37,743 bases of DNA, taken from NCBI GenBank assembly GCA_026770615.1, contig MU631474.1, positions 18,945 through 56,687 on the forward strand, in the 5' to 3' direction. Of this stretch, positions 1-10,500 are shown piece by piece. This stretch comes from Pavlovales sp. CCMP2436. Taxonomy: Eukaryota; Haptophyta; Pavlovophyceae; Pavlovales. A program made the position numbers and the translations under genes. Under the pieces are notes generated by a model. The model was not told the origin of the DNA. It saw only the letters and a program-made list of their open reading frames with translations, and made no database searches. Position 1 is the stretch's first letter. Every line of letters starts with the position of its first letter.

Positions 1-30
1 TCGAGAGGCGAGAGCAGGACGTCAAAATGG

Positions 31-245
31 GGAACCTGTGGCAATTGCTACGAGTTCACCACCAACCTCACCTCTACATACCACCACCATCCCTGCTGCC
101 AGGACTAACGTCTGACGTCGACCAAGTCAGTGAGTGAACAACACCTGTTGAACCATGCTGAGCCGCTATATATATATATATATATATAGCATTTAGTGAG
201 TGAGCAACACCTGTTGAACCATGCTGAGCCGCTATATATATATAG
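31..245 (+). repeat. Composite (TA)n-containing dispersed repeat, left copy
   Basis: A block of about 110 bp ending in GTCGACCAAGTCAGTGAGTG is followed by the motif CTGTTGAACCATGCTGAG and a (TA)n run, and that motif plus (TA)n then occurs a second time. The first 150 bp reappear in reverse orientation at about 37230-37369 with only a few mismatches. Parts recur at 12700-12765 and 8706-8729. No coding potential is seen. It may be a MITE, SINE or introner-like element; its family is not identified. Confidence 0.8.
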
Positions 246-1206
246 CATATCTAACCCCCAATCAAAAGAGGGTAACACGATCAAGCACCAAAACACTAAA
301 ACAAAACCAGCCGAAACACACAGGGCAAGGCCGCCGCCTAGACAACGCGAGGCCGCACCCTTCCTAAGACAAGGAATAGGATAGCCGACACGTACCAAGC
401 CACGTGCTAGGCTGTACTCGCATTGGCGGCTACAGCATAGCACGGTTCAGGCTATACGGAGGTTTTTTGCGTGTATGTTTTGTTGTAATTATGCGCAGGA
501 TCGCGGCGGCGCGATGCGAAGACGAGCAAGGATCGTGGCGGAGAGACGACGCGGGGAGTAAGATAGCACATGAGACGACCGATGCGCTGACCCTCCCATG
601 TCATGCCCGTACGCCTTCAGGCTGCAGGTCGGGGGACGTTAAGTTAAAGTTAAAAGAACTATTATTAATAAAAAAAAGTGGTGCGGTCTACAGAACGTGA
701 TTACTATTCTAATTTCTAAATTATTCCGCTCGAGACCCGTCATCGTTGGTTCATAACGACGTCACTCTCGCGAGTGAATCCGCCGTGCACGCAGGGTTTA
801 GGACCCCAGCCCTTTGGGGCGAAGTCGAGGGTTCAAATCCAATTCTTGGTCCTTTACGCCTTTGGCCACTTTAGGTGGGCACCCTTTGGTTCAGTCGGTT
901 TGGTCCCGCACCTCCCTTTCCGGCGTCTAGTTAAGCCCCGGGGAGGCGATTGAGACTTCGGACTGAAAAGATCTTCGTCTCTAGGCGAGCTGTCATAGGA
1001 CACGTCATTCTAAAATTATAACTACTTGCGTCTTGCGCAGGGTTTTACACTTTGACTTCCCGGAACTGTTCCTTCCGGGAATCCCTGTGGAGAATTCTGG
1101 GAATAAGATTTCGGAGGGTCCGGCGGGGGCCGCCGGCGGCGGCCGCACCGGCCCGGCCGCGCCTGGAAGCATCGCTTCTCGGCAGCATTGCGTTTCGTAA
1201 GGATTT
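246..1206. other. Intergenic stretch without a supported gene
   Basis: Open frames here are short and biased by composition. Positions 700-775 carry a dispersed repeat with TTCATAACGACGTCACT, also found inside the intron at 8487-8725 and in part at 4600-4650. At 780-915 there are isolated tRNA-promoter-like strings (a B-box-like GGTTCAAATCC near 829 and an A-box-like TGGTTCAGTCGG near 888) in the wrong order for a tRNA. They may be SINE debris. Confidence 0.5.
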
Positions 1207-1242
1207 TTTAAATGACCTGACAGGTCCTGTCGGTCATTTAAA
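1207..1242. repeat. 36-bp near-perfect palindrome upstream of the 1294 gene
   Basis: TTTAAATGACC on the left pairs with GGTCATTTAAA on the right, and the inner GACAGG pairs with CCTGTC around a single T, with one unpaired T in the left arm. In RNA this would be a 17-bp hairpin with a tiny loop. It lies about 50 bp before the ATG of the next gene, so it sits in the promoter or 5' UTR. Its role is unknown. Confidence 0.7.
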
Positions 1243-1293
1243 CCTAAAGCCAGAAGCGTCTCTCTCGTCACCGCCTGCTTCGCCCGCGCCCGA

Positions 1294-2016
1294 ATGCACG
1301 GCAGCCTGATCGCTCGTCGCTCGCTCACGCGCATCGCAAGGACCGGGCTCGCGCCGCTGCTATTTGGCCTCGCCTATCCCCCCCGACTGGCAATGTCCTC
1401 CTCGGTGGCCCCCGAGGTGGATCCGGTGTACCCGGGGACGGCGCTCGCGCGGATGCGATCATCTCGCGAACGCGTGCGCGAGCTCGCGGCCAAGGGAGAC
1501 TTCGCCGGTCGCGATTGGGAGGACGTGCGGAGGAGCTTGCTTTTCGCCGCGGGACTGCGTGACCTGCCCAATGCGGCGCCCGGTGCGGGGTACACTGGTC
1601 ACGCCTTCAATGATTGGAACCACTGCGACGCTACCACCATGCGCACCGACGTCGCCGATTCGGAGAACCAGGGGCGCGTGCCCGGGATCGCGTTCAACAA
1701 CCCGCTGGGCCGCGGCATTCGCATCGCCTCGCTGCCCGAGCTCGGCCCCGGTGGCACCTGGTCGACCTGCCTGCTTGGCTGTAACGAGCTGCCGCCCCAG
1801 GACGTCGCCCATGTTCAATTTCAATCGCGCATAGCATTCAAGCTAGTCTGGCTGCCGCCGGCCTTCGAAACGTTTGCTCTGGTCGATGACGATGGCGCGG
1901 TACTCGCGCGCGGCGCCCCTACGGGCCGTGTGCCACCGATGCGCGAGCGGCAGCGCAACTACAACGCGGTGCAAGGCGGTAAGTACGATTGCGCTGCTAG
2001 CTGCGCCGCGGCATAG
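1294..2016 (+). CDS. Conserved algal/plant-type protein of unknown function
   Basis: This 240-residue single-exon ORF has strongly protein-like composition. The first ~35 residues are basic and hydrophobic (RRSLTRIAR, then APLLFGLAYPP) and look like an organelle or ER leader; a second Met at residue 34 (position 1393) is an alternative start. The core at residues 100-231 has dense motifs: GHAFNDWNHCD, SLPELGPGG, WSTCLLGC, PPQDVAH and LVDDDG. From memory these resemble a conserved family in plants and algae with no assigned function; I cannot name it. The Cys, His and Asp residues (HCD, CLLGC) could bind metal, but that is inference. A consensus donor GTAAGT at 1979-1984 overlaps the last codons, so the C-terminal nine residues could instead be intron. 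The gene stands alone, with repeats on both sides. Confidence 0.8.
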   Translation: MHGSLIARRSLTRIARTGLAPLLFGLAYPPRLAMSSSVAPEVDPVYPGTALARMRSSRERVRELAAKGDFAGRDWEDVRRSLLFAAGLRDLPNAAPGAGYTGHAFNDWNHCDATTMRTDVADSENQGRVPGIAFNNPLGRGIRIASLPELGPGGTWSTCLLGCNELPPQDVAHVQFQSRIAFKLVWLPPAFETFALVDDDGAVLARGAPTGRVPPMRERQRNYNAVQGGKYDCAASCAAA

Positions 2017-3149
2017 ACTGAGTTGCCACCTCGTCACCGGCCTCACTACGGCCCTTTTTTGGGCTCTATGCGCGTAGACGTCAGGCGTTGCGCCTGGGCA
2101 TTGGGTTTGCGGTCTAGACTCGTCGCGAAAAGCAGTCCAACGTCCCGGATGCTCTTAAAAGTAACTGTTATGTTAGTTAACTCACTTATGAACGTGTTCA
2201 TGTTATCAAACAGATCATTGAATATCATCGCCTAGCGGGTACAGTACTGGTAGGACTCACCAGTCACTGACACTGACAGAGTCTGACTGCTAGCGTTCGT
2301 TGACTAAAAGAGATCACAATGTTTCACTAAGTAGGCCCGGTAAGACTTGGCCAACTGTCAGTCAGTCAGGCAGTCCCACCCCTGATCCTATTTAATAGTC
2401 ACTGTACAGACTTTTAAATGGGGGGTATTCGGTACGCTGTAGCCGACGAACCGCGCGGCGGGGGCCCAAGGTCACCACACATTGCCGTGGACGCCACGGC
2501 ATGGGGATAGCCATTATTCAATCAGATTAATGATGCGGCCTACCGTTGGTCCGGTATGATCCATTGAAATCATTAAAAAAATTGAAAAAGCCAGCATGGA
2601 GGCCGAATTCGGGCATGTGGGCGCACGTGCCACCAGCGTGTGTCGCACGCCACGCCGGGGATGCTGATAGCTCGCCACGTATTCTGAGCTTGTGGGGGCA
2701 GCCTACGTACCCTTAGATTTGCCTAACACTCACCCCTGGTGCAGCCCTAGGGGCACTTAGTCACCATCCTATTGGTCATCCTTGGCCATATCCTATGAGA
2801 ATAGGATATGTTACTTTATTTAACTCTGGCATTTTATTAAGTATGTTAAATTAGTTATTGCGCGCTCAGCGAAGGGATGAGGCTTTTTATTTGCCTCTTG
2901 AGACTCTACATTCTAAGTCTCAGCATGGGAGAGCGAAATATGGACACACGGCGACCATGCGGCCGCATACTATTAAAGAGTATCTAATACCCTTCAGCTC
3001 AGGGGTGGGATCGTCAGTCAGTCACTCACTTAGTCAGTCTTAAAATTGTACATGCCAATCAACCAATTGCCATCAGACAACGTGCACCGCTAATACGCAT
3101 CGTAATTCAGGAATTGCAAGAATGCCCAAAATAAATGTAAATAAATAGA
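2017..3149. other. Intergenic, repeat-rich stretch without a supported gene
   Basis: No convincing coding region. Positions about 2555-2660 are an inverted, diverged copy of sequence at 13347-13440; shared strings include CCGAATTCGGG and GTGTGTCGCACGC. Positions 2499-2520 match one arm of the foldback element at 13774-13847. Short GTCA/CAGT-rich runs occur at 2258-2375 and about 3013-3040. Confidence 0.5.
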
Positions 3150-3259
3150 TCAGCGCTGCGATGATGATATCGCAGAGGCGTTTGGGAACCCGTTGCTGAG
3201 CGGCGAGGTGACGGCGGCGGCGCAGGGAGGGGGTGGGGGTGAGAGGGTGGGTATATTGA

Positions 3260-3360
3260 CTGATAGGGATTCAAGCTGGCGTCTGACTGTTCTGAATGTT
3301 TTGCTGGTCTGAGCGCTGCGTCGCCCATTGCCTGCTGCGTGCCTTAGTCGGCTGCGCTGG
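3260..3360 (+). repeat. Dispersed repeat, 101-bp module
   Basis: The module begins CTGATAGGGATTCAAGCTGG and ends TCGGCTGCGCTGG. By eye it is identical over 101 bp to the reverse complement of 37110-37210. A diverged copy is at 12884-12962, and partial copies are at 4567-4590, about 11921-11946 (inverted) and 34191-34212. AT-rich tracts flank most copies. Confidence 0.85.
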
Positions 3361-3377
3361 CTATATGATATGATATT

Positions 3378-3385
3378 ATTATTAT

Positions 3386-3424
<39 letters not shown>
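3378..3424. repeat. Trinucleotide microsatellite (ATT)n/(AGT)n
   Basis: About four ATT units are followed by about 13 AGT units. On the minus strand it reads as runs of Asn and Thr codons inside the tail of the broken gene at 3150-4137. Confidence 0.9.
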
Positions 3425-4137
3425 CGGCCGCACGCGCTGAGAGGACGGGGGCAGTCGGTGACGCGGGCAGAAAGCTGGAGGCCGCAATAGCCATCGTAGT
3501 CGCGTACTGCTTGCCCACCTTGGTTAGCGGGCCCGCCTTGGACGACTGCACGCGCTCCAGCGTCTTGCGCACGTTGCCGATAATATCCGCTGCCAACCGA
3601 GATGCCTCGGGCGCGGCGAGCCCGTGGTCCTCCAACAGCCCGCGGCAGTGGACCTGGTTGAGCGCGCACTCCAGTGCCTCGCTCTACTGCGTGGCGGAGC
3701 AGCGCCCGTGCGCCACCGCCTTTGTGATGCGCTGCACCGCGGTCGAATTGGCCACTTCCGCCGCGTGAGCGGTTTTGCGTGGCTCACCGTTCTGCTTTAG
3801 CGAGAAGGCCGACGTACCCGACGGGAGCGCAGCCGCCGTAGGCGGGGCAACGTTGGCAGCCGCCGCGCACTTCCGGTTGGCCCTGAACTTGGCCATGCGC
3901 GCCTTGGACGTCTCCCGGTTGCGCACGGTGACGATGTCGGCCTCGACCTCGTTGTGCAAGTTGTCGAGGTTGATGACAACATTGTCGACGGCGTCGTCGT
4001 CGACGACCTCCGCCTCGAGCTCCGACGGCGCGTACCTGCTCACACCGGCGTGTTCATGCGCTTGCCAAACAGCTGACTGGTTGTAGTTCTTGCTGCCCTC
4101 TTCCTCGCGCGCCCGAGCTTGCGCGCTAGCGGCATGC

Positions 4138-4773
4138 TCTGGTCGTCAGTTGAAGGAATCGAGTGCGCACCGACGGCGGCGAGTTTTGCGATCGGAGCTG
4201 AAGATGCGTGCGTAGCGCCCGCCGCTACGTACGCAAACGAAGGAGCTCACAGACACGCAGCCATGCTGCGTTACGCTCGGATCCTTCTTGCGGCGTAACA
4301 TGATCTGCACTGGGAAAGCTGAGAAAAGTTACGAATCATATTTTTTTTGCGGTGCACGTGGTCATCAAGATTCAAGTTCGACCAGCCTACGGCTGGGAGT
4401 GCAGTAGTACCCGCTCCGACAAGCGGCACTTGATTCACTGACTGTGATTGTAGGTGTCCTTGATCGTCAGATAAGATTTTCATAAGTTTCCCATGTCGAG
4501 ATAAATGAAGGTAGACGTCGCTAGCTAGCAGTTGTGTAACTTGTGTGTTACCTTTCTTGTATATTACTGACAGGGATTCAAGCTGGCGTTCGTATATAAT
4601 TTATATATTTTGCTCGAGTCCTCTCATCGTCGTCGGTTCAGTTTTCATTTTTTAATTATAAATAGTTTATAATAACTATATAACTCAGTTACTCACTAGA
4701 ATTTGTGCACTCTGAGTCGCAGCGTCACTGAGACACTCTGACACTGTGTGTGTTCGCCCATCTCCGGGGCGCG
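4138..4773. other. Intergenic stretch without a supported gene
   Basis: AT-rich, with no credible ORF. Positions 4567-4590 hold a partial copy of the GATTCAAGCTGGCG repeat, followed directly (4600-4650) by a partial copy of the repeat with CTCTCATCGTCGTCGG. These two modules are adjacent here but separate elsewhere. The left part lies 3' of the broken gene's open frame on the opposite strand and the right part lies 3' of the USP gene. Confidence 0.5.
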
Positions 4774-6053
4774 TCAGCTGAGCACGGGCGGCCTCCCCAG
4801 CCCGCGCACCTCGTAGAAGAGGACGTACGCGTCCTGTTGCACCTTGACCGCCGCGGAGCCGCCCATCTCGGCCCGGCTCACCTGCCCGTCGTCGAAGGAG
4901 TACCAGTGCCCGTCCTGCTGGTTGATGCAGAGCGCCGTGTAGTGCCCGTTGCTCAAAGTGCCCGCGTGGCAGCACGCAGCGTACAGGTCGTACACGGGCG
5001 CGGCACCGAGGCCGTCGGCGGCGACGAGGCGGGAGGGGGACGACTCGGCCAGCGCGGCACTCAAGTCGAGGCCGGTCCAGGGGAAGTCCACCGCGCAGTC
5101 AAGCTTCTCGCGCACCGCCTCCTGCGCCAAGAGGGGGGGGGGAGAGGTGGAGAGGGGGGGAGAGGGGGAGGGGTCGTGAGACGGGTGCAATGCGGCGCAT
5201 GTGGCGGCACTCGGTTTGGCAGCGGGGCGCTGAGGCTGGTCGGCGACGGCGAGTGTGCGCTCACGGTGAAGGCAAATCGCTTGAGGTGCACCATCAGAAT
5301 GGGCGGCAGCCGCCACACAGCGAGGCGCTTGGTGGCGCGCACGTACTCGGCGCACGCGCTACAGAAGTAACGCTCCTCGTCGTCCAGCACCTCCTCGCGG
5401 CAGAACTCGGAAAGGCACGCGGCCAGCGACACCGCCCACAGACCGCCCTCCCCGCCCACTCCGTCGGTGGCCGAGGGGGGGCGGCCACGCGCGGGCGAGA
5501 CAGCGCGCTGCTTCCGCTCGGCGTGCGCGGCGGTGCGCGGCCTGGGCGGCAGCTGCAGCGACAAGTCCTGGAAAGGATCAAAACACGAACTCGCACGGCC
5601 GCAGCGCGTGCACTCCACAGTGGAGCGCAGCTGGCCGCAGAACAAGTCGATCAGCATCGAGGAGGCGCAGCTGCAGAACTGGAGCCACTGCAGCCGCGCT
5701 AGAGTGCCCTCATCGAGTTTGGACGAGTCGGCGGCCACCTCGACGGCAGCGGGCGCGTGCTGCAACGCCGTCGCAGGCGCGGCCGCCGCGCTGGCCGCCT
5801 CGTCCGCGGGCAGCGAGGCGGCCGCGGCCCGCGCCAGCGGCTGCGGCTGCGCCGGCCCGGCTGGCCCGTCTGGCTGGCGAGCTGCGTGGTGGACGGCGGT
5901 GCGGTTGAGGTCCTCGTGCAGCCCGTCGATGCAGAAGCGCAGGAACTCGTGCGCGTCCTGCTGCGAGAGGCCCGTGAAGCGCGGCGCCCACATGCCCACC
6001 TCGCGCTTAAATACGGACGGAAAGACGAGGCGCCGCGGCTGCGAGCCGTCGGC

Positions 6054-6084
<31 letters not shown>

Positions 6085-7295
6085 CGCGGGAGCAGCGAGC
6101 CAGGCTGCACGAAGCGCAGCGTCGCCGCGGGGTAGCAGTCGAGCGGCGTCGACGGCGCTGCGGCGGCGGACGGCTCCGCGCCGTCGCCGCTGGCGCCGCT
6201 GCCATCGCGCACGGTCAGTGGCGACCAGAGCGAGGCGACGAGCGCGCCAAACGCCTTTGCGAGCATGCCATGGCTCTTGGTGCCACCCGCCACCTCGCAG
6301 CGGAAGGCGTCCGATGTGAAGTAGTGTGCGAGCGGCGCCGTGTGTGAGAGACACTGCAGTGCAGCGTTGAGGAAGCATGTGTTGCCCAGGTTGCTCAAGC
6401 CCACGAGCCCGTCGCCGCTTGAGCTGCCGCGTGGGACGATTGCGAAGACGAGCGCTCCCTCTCCGGCCAGCTCGAGCGCGCCCTCATCCGCGTCGTCGGC
6501 CGGCGGCTCGGCGGGCGCGCCGTCCCTCCGGACGACAAGCTGGAGCGATGTCAGCGCGCCCGCCAGGGAGGACGAGGAGGACTCGATCCAGAGCGGACCT
6601 GCGTCCCACTCGTGAGGGGCAGATGTCGGGCCAGAACCTGCTGCACCTGCGCGCGCGGACTCGCCGCGCTGCAGCGCGCCGCCGTGCGCCGACCGATCGG
6701 CTGAGGGAACGCGCGCGGTGGCCCTTGCGGCGGGCGGCAAGGGCAACGGCGGTCTCTCGCGCCGCGCGAAGAGCGAGTAGCGGCTACGGCTCGGACCAGG
6801 AGCTGCGGGCTGCGAGCCAGAGCACCCCGTCATGCGCACAAGCGCTGAGGCGGGTGCAGGCGCCGCGGACGCAGCGGCGACGGCGGGTGCGGCATCGCTC
6901 GGGCTCGCGCGGTAGCGCAAGCCTGCAGCCGAAGGCGAGGCGCAGCGGAACGCGGCGCGGAAGAGCGAGCGGCGAGGCACGCTCACGCCCGGGGCGCGCG
7001 GCAGCCGCACGGCCTCTGCCGACGCGGGCCCGGGGAGCGCGGCGGCCGATGCTGCGGCGACGACGCACCTCGGATCGTTGGACGGCCGGCCGCGGCGCGC
7101 CTGCGCCTGCAGCCTCTGCGCGGCCACGGTCTCGGCCTCGGTGGTATCGCCGAGCGCGCCGCGCGCCCACGCCCGCAGCCTCCGCGCGGCCACGGCCTCA
7201 GCCTCGGTGGCCACGGCGACCATCGAGCGGGCCAGCAAGATAACGGTAACTAACCCGGCCAGTTTAACGGCCATTCTTCTGGCTGCACCAGGCAA
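4774..7295 (-). CDS. Ubiquitin carboxyl-terminal hydrolase (USP family), two exons
   Basis: A cysteine protease that removes ubiquitin from proteins. Exon 1 is 7295-5265 and exon 2 is 5121-4774. The 143-nt intron (GTGAGC...CAG) is phase 0, giving about 792 residues. The Cys box GLSNLGNTCFLNAALQCLS puts the nucleophile near residue 307. QQDAHEFL is near 445-452. Zinc-ribbon pairs CTRC and CSAC lie near 561 and 644. VHLKRF ends exon 1, and the His box NGHYTALC and HWYSFDDG are in exon 2, so all expected catalytic blocks are present. The arrangement resembles USP4/15/32-type enzymes. Ala/Ser-rich inserts separate the boxes. The first ~30 residues are hydrophobic (LAGLVTVILLA) and might be a membrane anchor, followed by two imperfect copies of an AEAVAARRL-like unit. 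The true start is uncertain because residues 1-230 are low-complexity. It is divergent from the axonemal gene at 7573. Confidence 0.88.
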
Positions 7296-7572
7296 CCTCT
7301 GGAAAGTCAGAGGTGGCCGTGCGGGGCGATCATGAGGAGGTCAGCGCGTGGGCGTCTGCGCATATGCCCTACGCGCGCGCAGCATTCTTACCGCTGATTG
7401 CTACACCTCAAACGGCTATTTTAAAAAAGAAGCCGTTATGACGGTTTCAACTTTCATAATAAAACTTACTTGTGAGTGGAACGGTTTGAATGGCCGGTTG
7501 GAGTGGCCTGGCCCGTGGCGGACTGTCGCGTGATGGATTGACCTTTGGGTTCGTCTGTGCCCCACTTCGCTG
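7296..7572. promoter_or_regulatory. Divergent intergenic region between USP and the axonemal gene
   Basis: This 277-bp spacer separates two oppositely transcribed genes and should hold both promoters and 5' UTRs. An AT-rich patch at about 7415-7470 (TTTTAAAAAAG, then TTTCATAATAAAACTTACTT) interrupts GC-rich DNA. No TATA box can be placed with confidence. Confidence 0.4.
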
Positions 7573-10500
7573 ATGAACGCGCGCAGCGACGCAGAGCTCG
7601 CGGCGCTGCGCACGACGATCGCCTCACGCGACAGCCTCGCCGCCTCAAGCCTGCGGGACAACGTTCGTCGGGAGCTAGAGCGTATGGTGGGCTGGGCGGG
7701 TGGTGGCAACGGCGGAGGCAGCGGCGGCGGCGGCGGCAACGGTGGGCGCAAGGGCAGCCGGCAGCCTCACGAGCGGAGCGGGCCGGAGGAGCACCCCCAG
7801 TGGCACGGTGTCGCCTCCGTGCTCGGTGAGACGGCGAGCGCCTCGCCGGCGCAGCCGCACGTCAAGCACGTTCTGCGCGGGCCTGCCACGCTGCTCTCGC
7901 CGAGTACCACGCGTTCCCGCACATTCGAACCGACCCTGCCCGCAGGCTCGGGCACTCGTCGTGCTGCTGCCACGCTCCCGGCCGAGTTTGCGACGCGGCG
8001 CAGGGCGGAGAAGGCCTGCCGGACAGACGTCGCCCCCGTGGGCGCACCCGCCCTTGCCACAGCCGCCAGCGGAGGCTACCCGGCGGGCGACTCCTCGCTG
8101 CAGATCCCGCCCTCGTTCATTCCAGTGGAATATTGGCGCCGACGCGCTCGACGACGCGGCCAGCAATCCCGCCGTGGCCGTTCACTGGGACGAAGTGAGC
8201 CAGCGGTTGAGCGCAAGAATCTTCCCGGCCGCCGTCCCAGCTAGCCGACAGGACGTGCTGATCCTCGAGCGCTGGCTGCGCACGATGTTGGCACGCCAGC
8301 TCGCTCGTCAGTAGGCCGCCGCCACCTCTTCCGCCTCCTCCTCTGCCTCTTTGCTCGAGAAAGAGGAAGAGGAACTGAAAGAGGAACTAGCGCTCTCCGA
8401 GGAAGTCCTCGCTATGCTCACCGTCGCCCTGCACGAGCTCATCCGGCAAGTGAGCGTGGGCTGCATCGAGCGCGCACAGTTGATGGGTGCGTTGTCAATG
8501 CCCCAAAATTATTTGAGCCGTTTCCATTGTATGTTTATTTTTATTAACTATATATATAATATTTATAATTTATTCCGCTCGGGTGCTCTCATCGTCGTCG
8601 GATCATAACGACGTCACTTTTGCAAGTGAATCAGTCATTCCAGCAGGTCTTCAGCTGCGCCTGTGCTGCTTGACCTATGTATGTAAATAACGCACTACCT
8701 TCAACTCTACCACCCCTGCTGCCAGGACTGGTGTGGGTGGGGTACACCGAACTCTTCGCGCGGCAGCGATCTCTGCTCACGCTGCTCCGCCGGCGCGCGG
8801 CTGACTGGGTGGCACGGTGCAAGAGCGCCGACGCCGACGTCTCGCGCCTCGAGGCGGCGCTCGCCGCGAGCGCACGCAGCCACGGGAGCGGCCGCGATGG
8901 GGCAGCTTTGCCCACGGTGGGAAAGCTGGCTTTGCACCCCCTCGCCCCCCCTCTCTGAACCGCGAGCGCCGCGTTGGCCTTCCGGCAGCAGGTGAGCGAG
9001 GCGACACTCGAGGAAGAAGACGCACTCACCTCGTCGCACGCGGGCAAGGCGAGCGTCTCACAGCAGAGCGAGCAGGGCATCGAGCAGCAGGAGAAGCAGC
9101 AGGGGGAGCAGGGGAGCGAGCAGCGGCGGGAGCGGCAGTTGCCCTTCTTGCCCTTCTTCGACGCGATCAGTGCCAAGCCGCCTGCGCTCCACTTGTCCCC
9201 CTCCTTCCACTCCGCCAGTGCTGCGCTCCACTCCGCGCTCCACGGCGTGCGGCACGGGTACACCAACAGTCAGACGCAGACGGACGCGGCCGAGCTGCGA
9301 GCTCTCTTTCTCCTCGTGCTGGCGGCTGACACTGGCGACGTTGGCGCGGGCGAGGGGTTTGGCGAGGGAGTAGGCTCTGACAGGCTCTCCTCAGCGCGGA
9401 CAGTCCTTACTTCGGGCCGCAGCAGCAGGACGCAGACCGAGGCTTTGGCGGTCTCGGACACCATCGTGCAGACCGTCGCCGACACGCGTACGCTGAGGGA
9501 GTGCGCGCGCTTGGCGGAGAAGAGAAGGGCGCTCCTTGCCACAGGTGGCCGGGAGGGCGGGGAGGTGGCGGGTGCGGAGCGGGAGGCAGAGGCCGCGCAC
9601 GCCGCCGCCAAGCTGTCGGAGCTCGTCGACGCCGTGCGCGCGCCCGCCGCCACCATCCGAGTGCCCGGGCGCGTGCCGATGCGCCTGTCCGCCGATGCTT
9701 TGCCGCTGGAGGTGTTGCCCCCGTTCGTGCCGAAGCAGTTCCGTAAGTACGCGCTGGCCCTCAAGGGCGCGCTTGCGGCGTTCCAGCTCGAGCCGGTGCT
9801 CCTCTCATTCGCTGACTTGCGCGCGCAGATCGGCGCGCTGTACGCCTTCGTCGTGGTGCGGGCACTTCCTCCTTGCTCCGCCTTCCTGCCGCACGCCCCG
9901 CCCCTCGCGCAACATGCCAAAGCGGGCAGGGAGGGCGGCAAAGCAGGCGCGACAGCAGGCGATGTGAGCGCAGGTGCGGGCAGCGCGGGCAGGCAGGCTG
10001 CAGCGGACGGCGGGGACGGGGCGGGCGGCATGTGGGTGGCGCTGCTCGCAGAAGAAAGGGGTGAAAGGGGTGACCTCGGCCCGGGCGGTCGCGGCAGGTG
10101 GGCAGGGGCGGCACGTGTGGCGCAGATGTTTCTCTTCGTCGAGGCTGCCTGCGCGGGCTGCATGTCATCGCTGCTCTGGCAGTTCGTGCTTCACACCTCG
10201 CCCGTGCCGCGCGTGGCGGTGCGTGCGCTGCTCTCCCTCTTCTCCGCGCACTCGCACGTCAGCTCCGGCCTGGCCGCGGACGCGGTGGGTGCGCTCGCGG
10301 CGCATGAGGGGGACAGCGGGCGTAGCTGGGCAACCATCGCCGCGGTTTCAACAGCGAGGCGCGCGCCGAGCAGATCCTGGCGCTCGGGCGCGGCGCAGGC
10401 GGGCGGGCCGGCCGGCTGGACGAGCGCGTCAAGGCGTTCGCTTCGCTGTGCGGTCTGTACGAGGGGGGCGCGGACCGGCACGCACTGGCGCTGGTGTGCA

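Larger units (their letters stand above)
3150..4137 (-). pseudogene. Broken gene fragment with an in-frame stop
   Basis: On the minus strand one frame is open from 4137 to 3687, with a charged, high-GC3 sequence (EAEVVDDDAVDNVVINLDNL, then MAKFRANRK). A TAG at 3686-3684 interrupts it, and the same frame continues with plausible protein (ALECALNQVHCRGLLEDHG, then DIIGNVRKTLERVQ) to about 3430. Beyond that it runs into a trinucleotide repeat and a dispersed repeat and loses sense. There is no ATG in the first 70 codons, so the 5' end is missing or on another exon. I do not recognise the family. The likeliest reading is a decayed gene truncated by a repeat insertion. A real gene with a sequencing error at the TAG, or an intron there, is possible but I see no good splice pair. 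Confidence 0.5.

Noticed and set aside
105..443. Short ORFs on both strands at the left edge
   Set aside because: They are encoded by (TA)n and dispersed repeat sequence, giving Ile/Tyr runs with no protein character.
780..915. Possible tRNA gene from A-box-like and B-box-like strings
   Set aside because: The B-box-like string precedes the A-box-like one, the T-arm does not pair, and no cloverleaf can be folded. At most SINE debris.
6377..7243. Arg-rich plus-strand ORF opposite the USP N-terminus
   Set aside because: An antisense shadow of a GC-rich coding exon; composition only.
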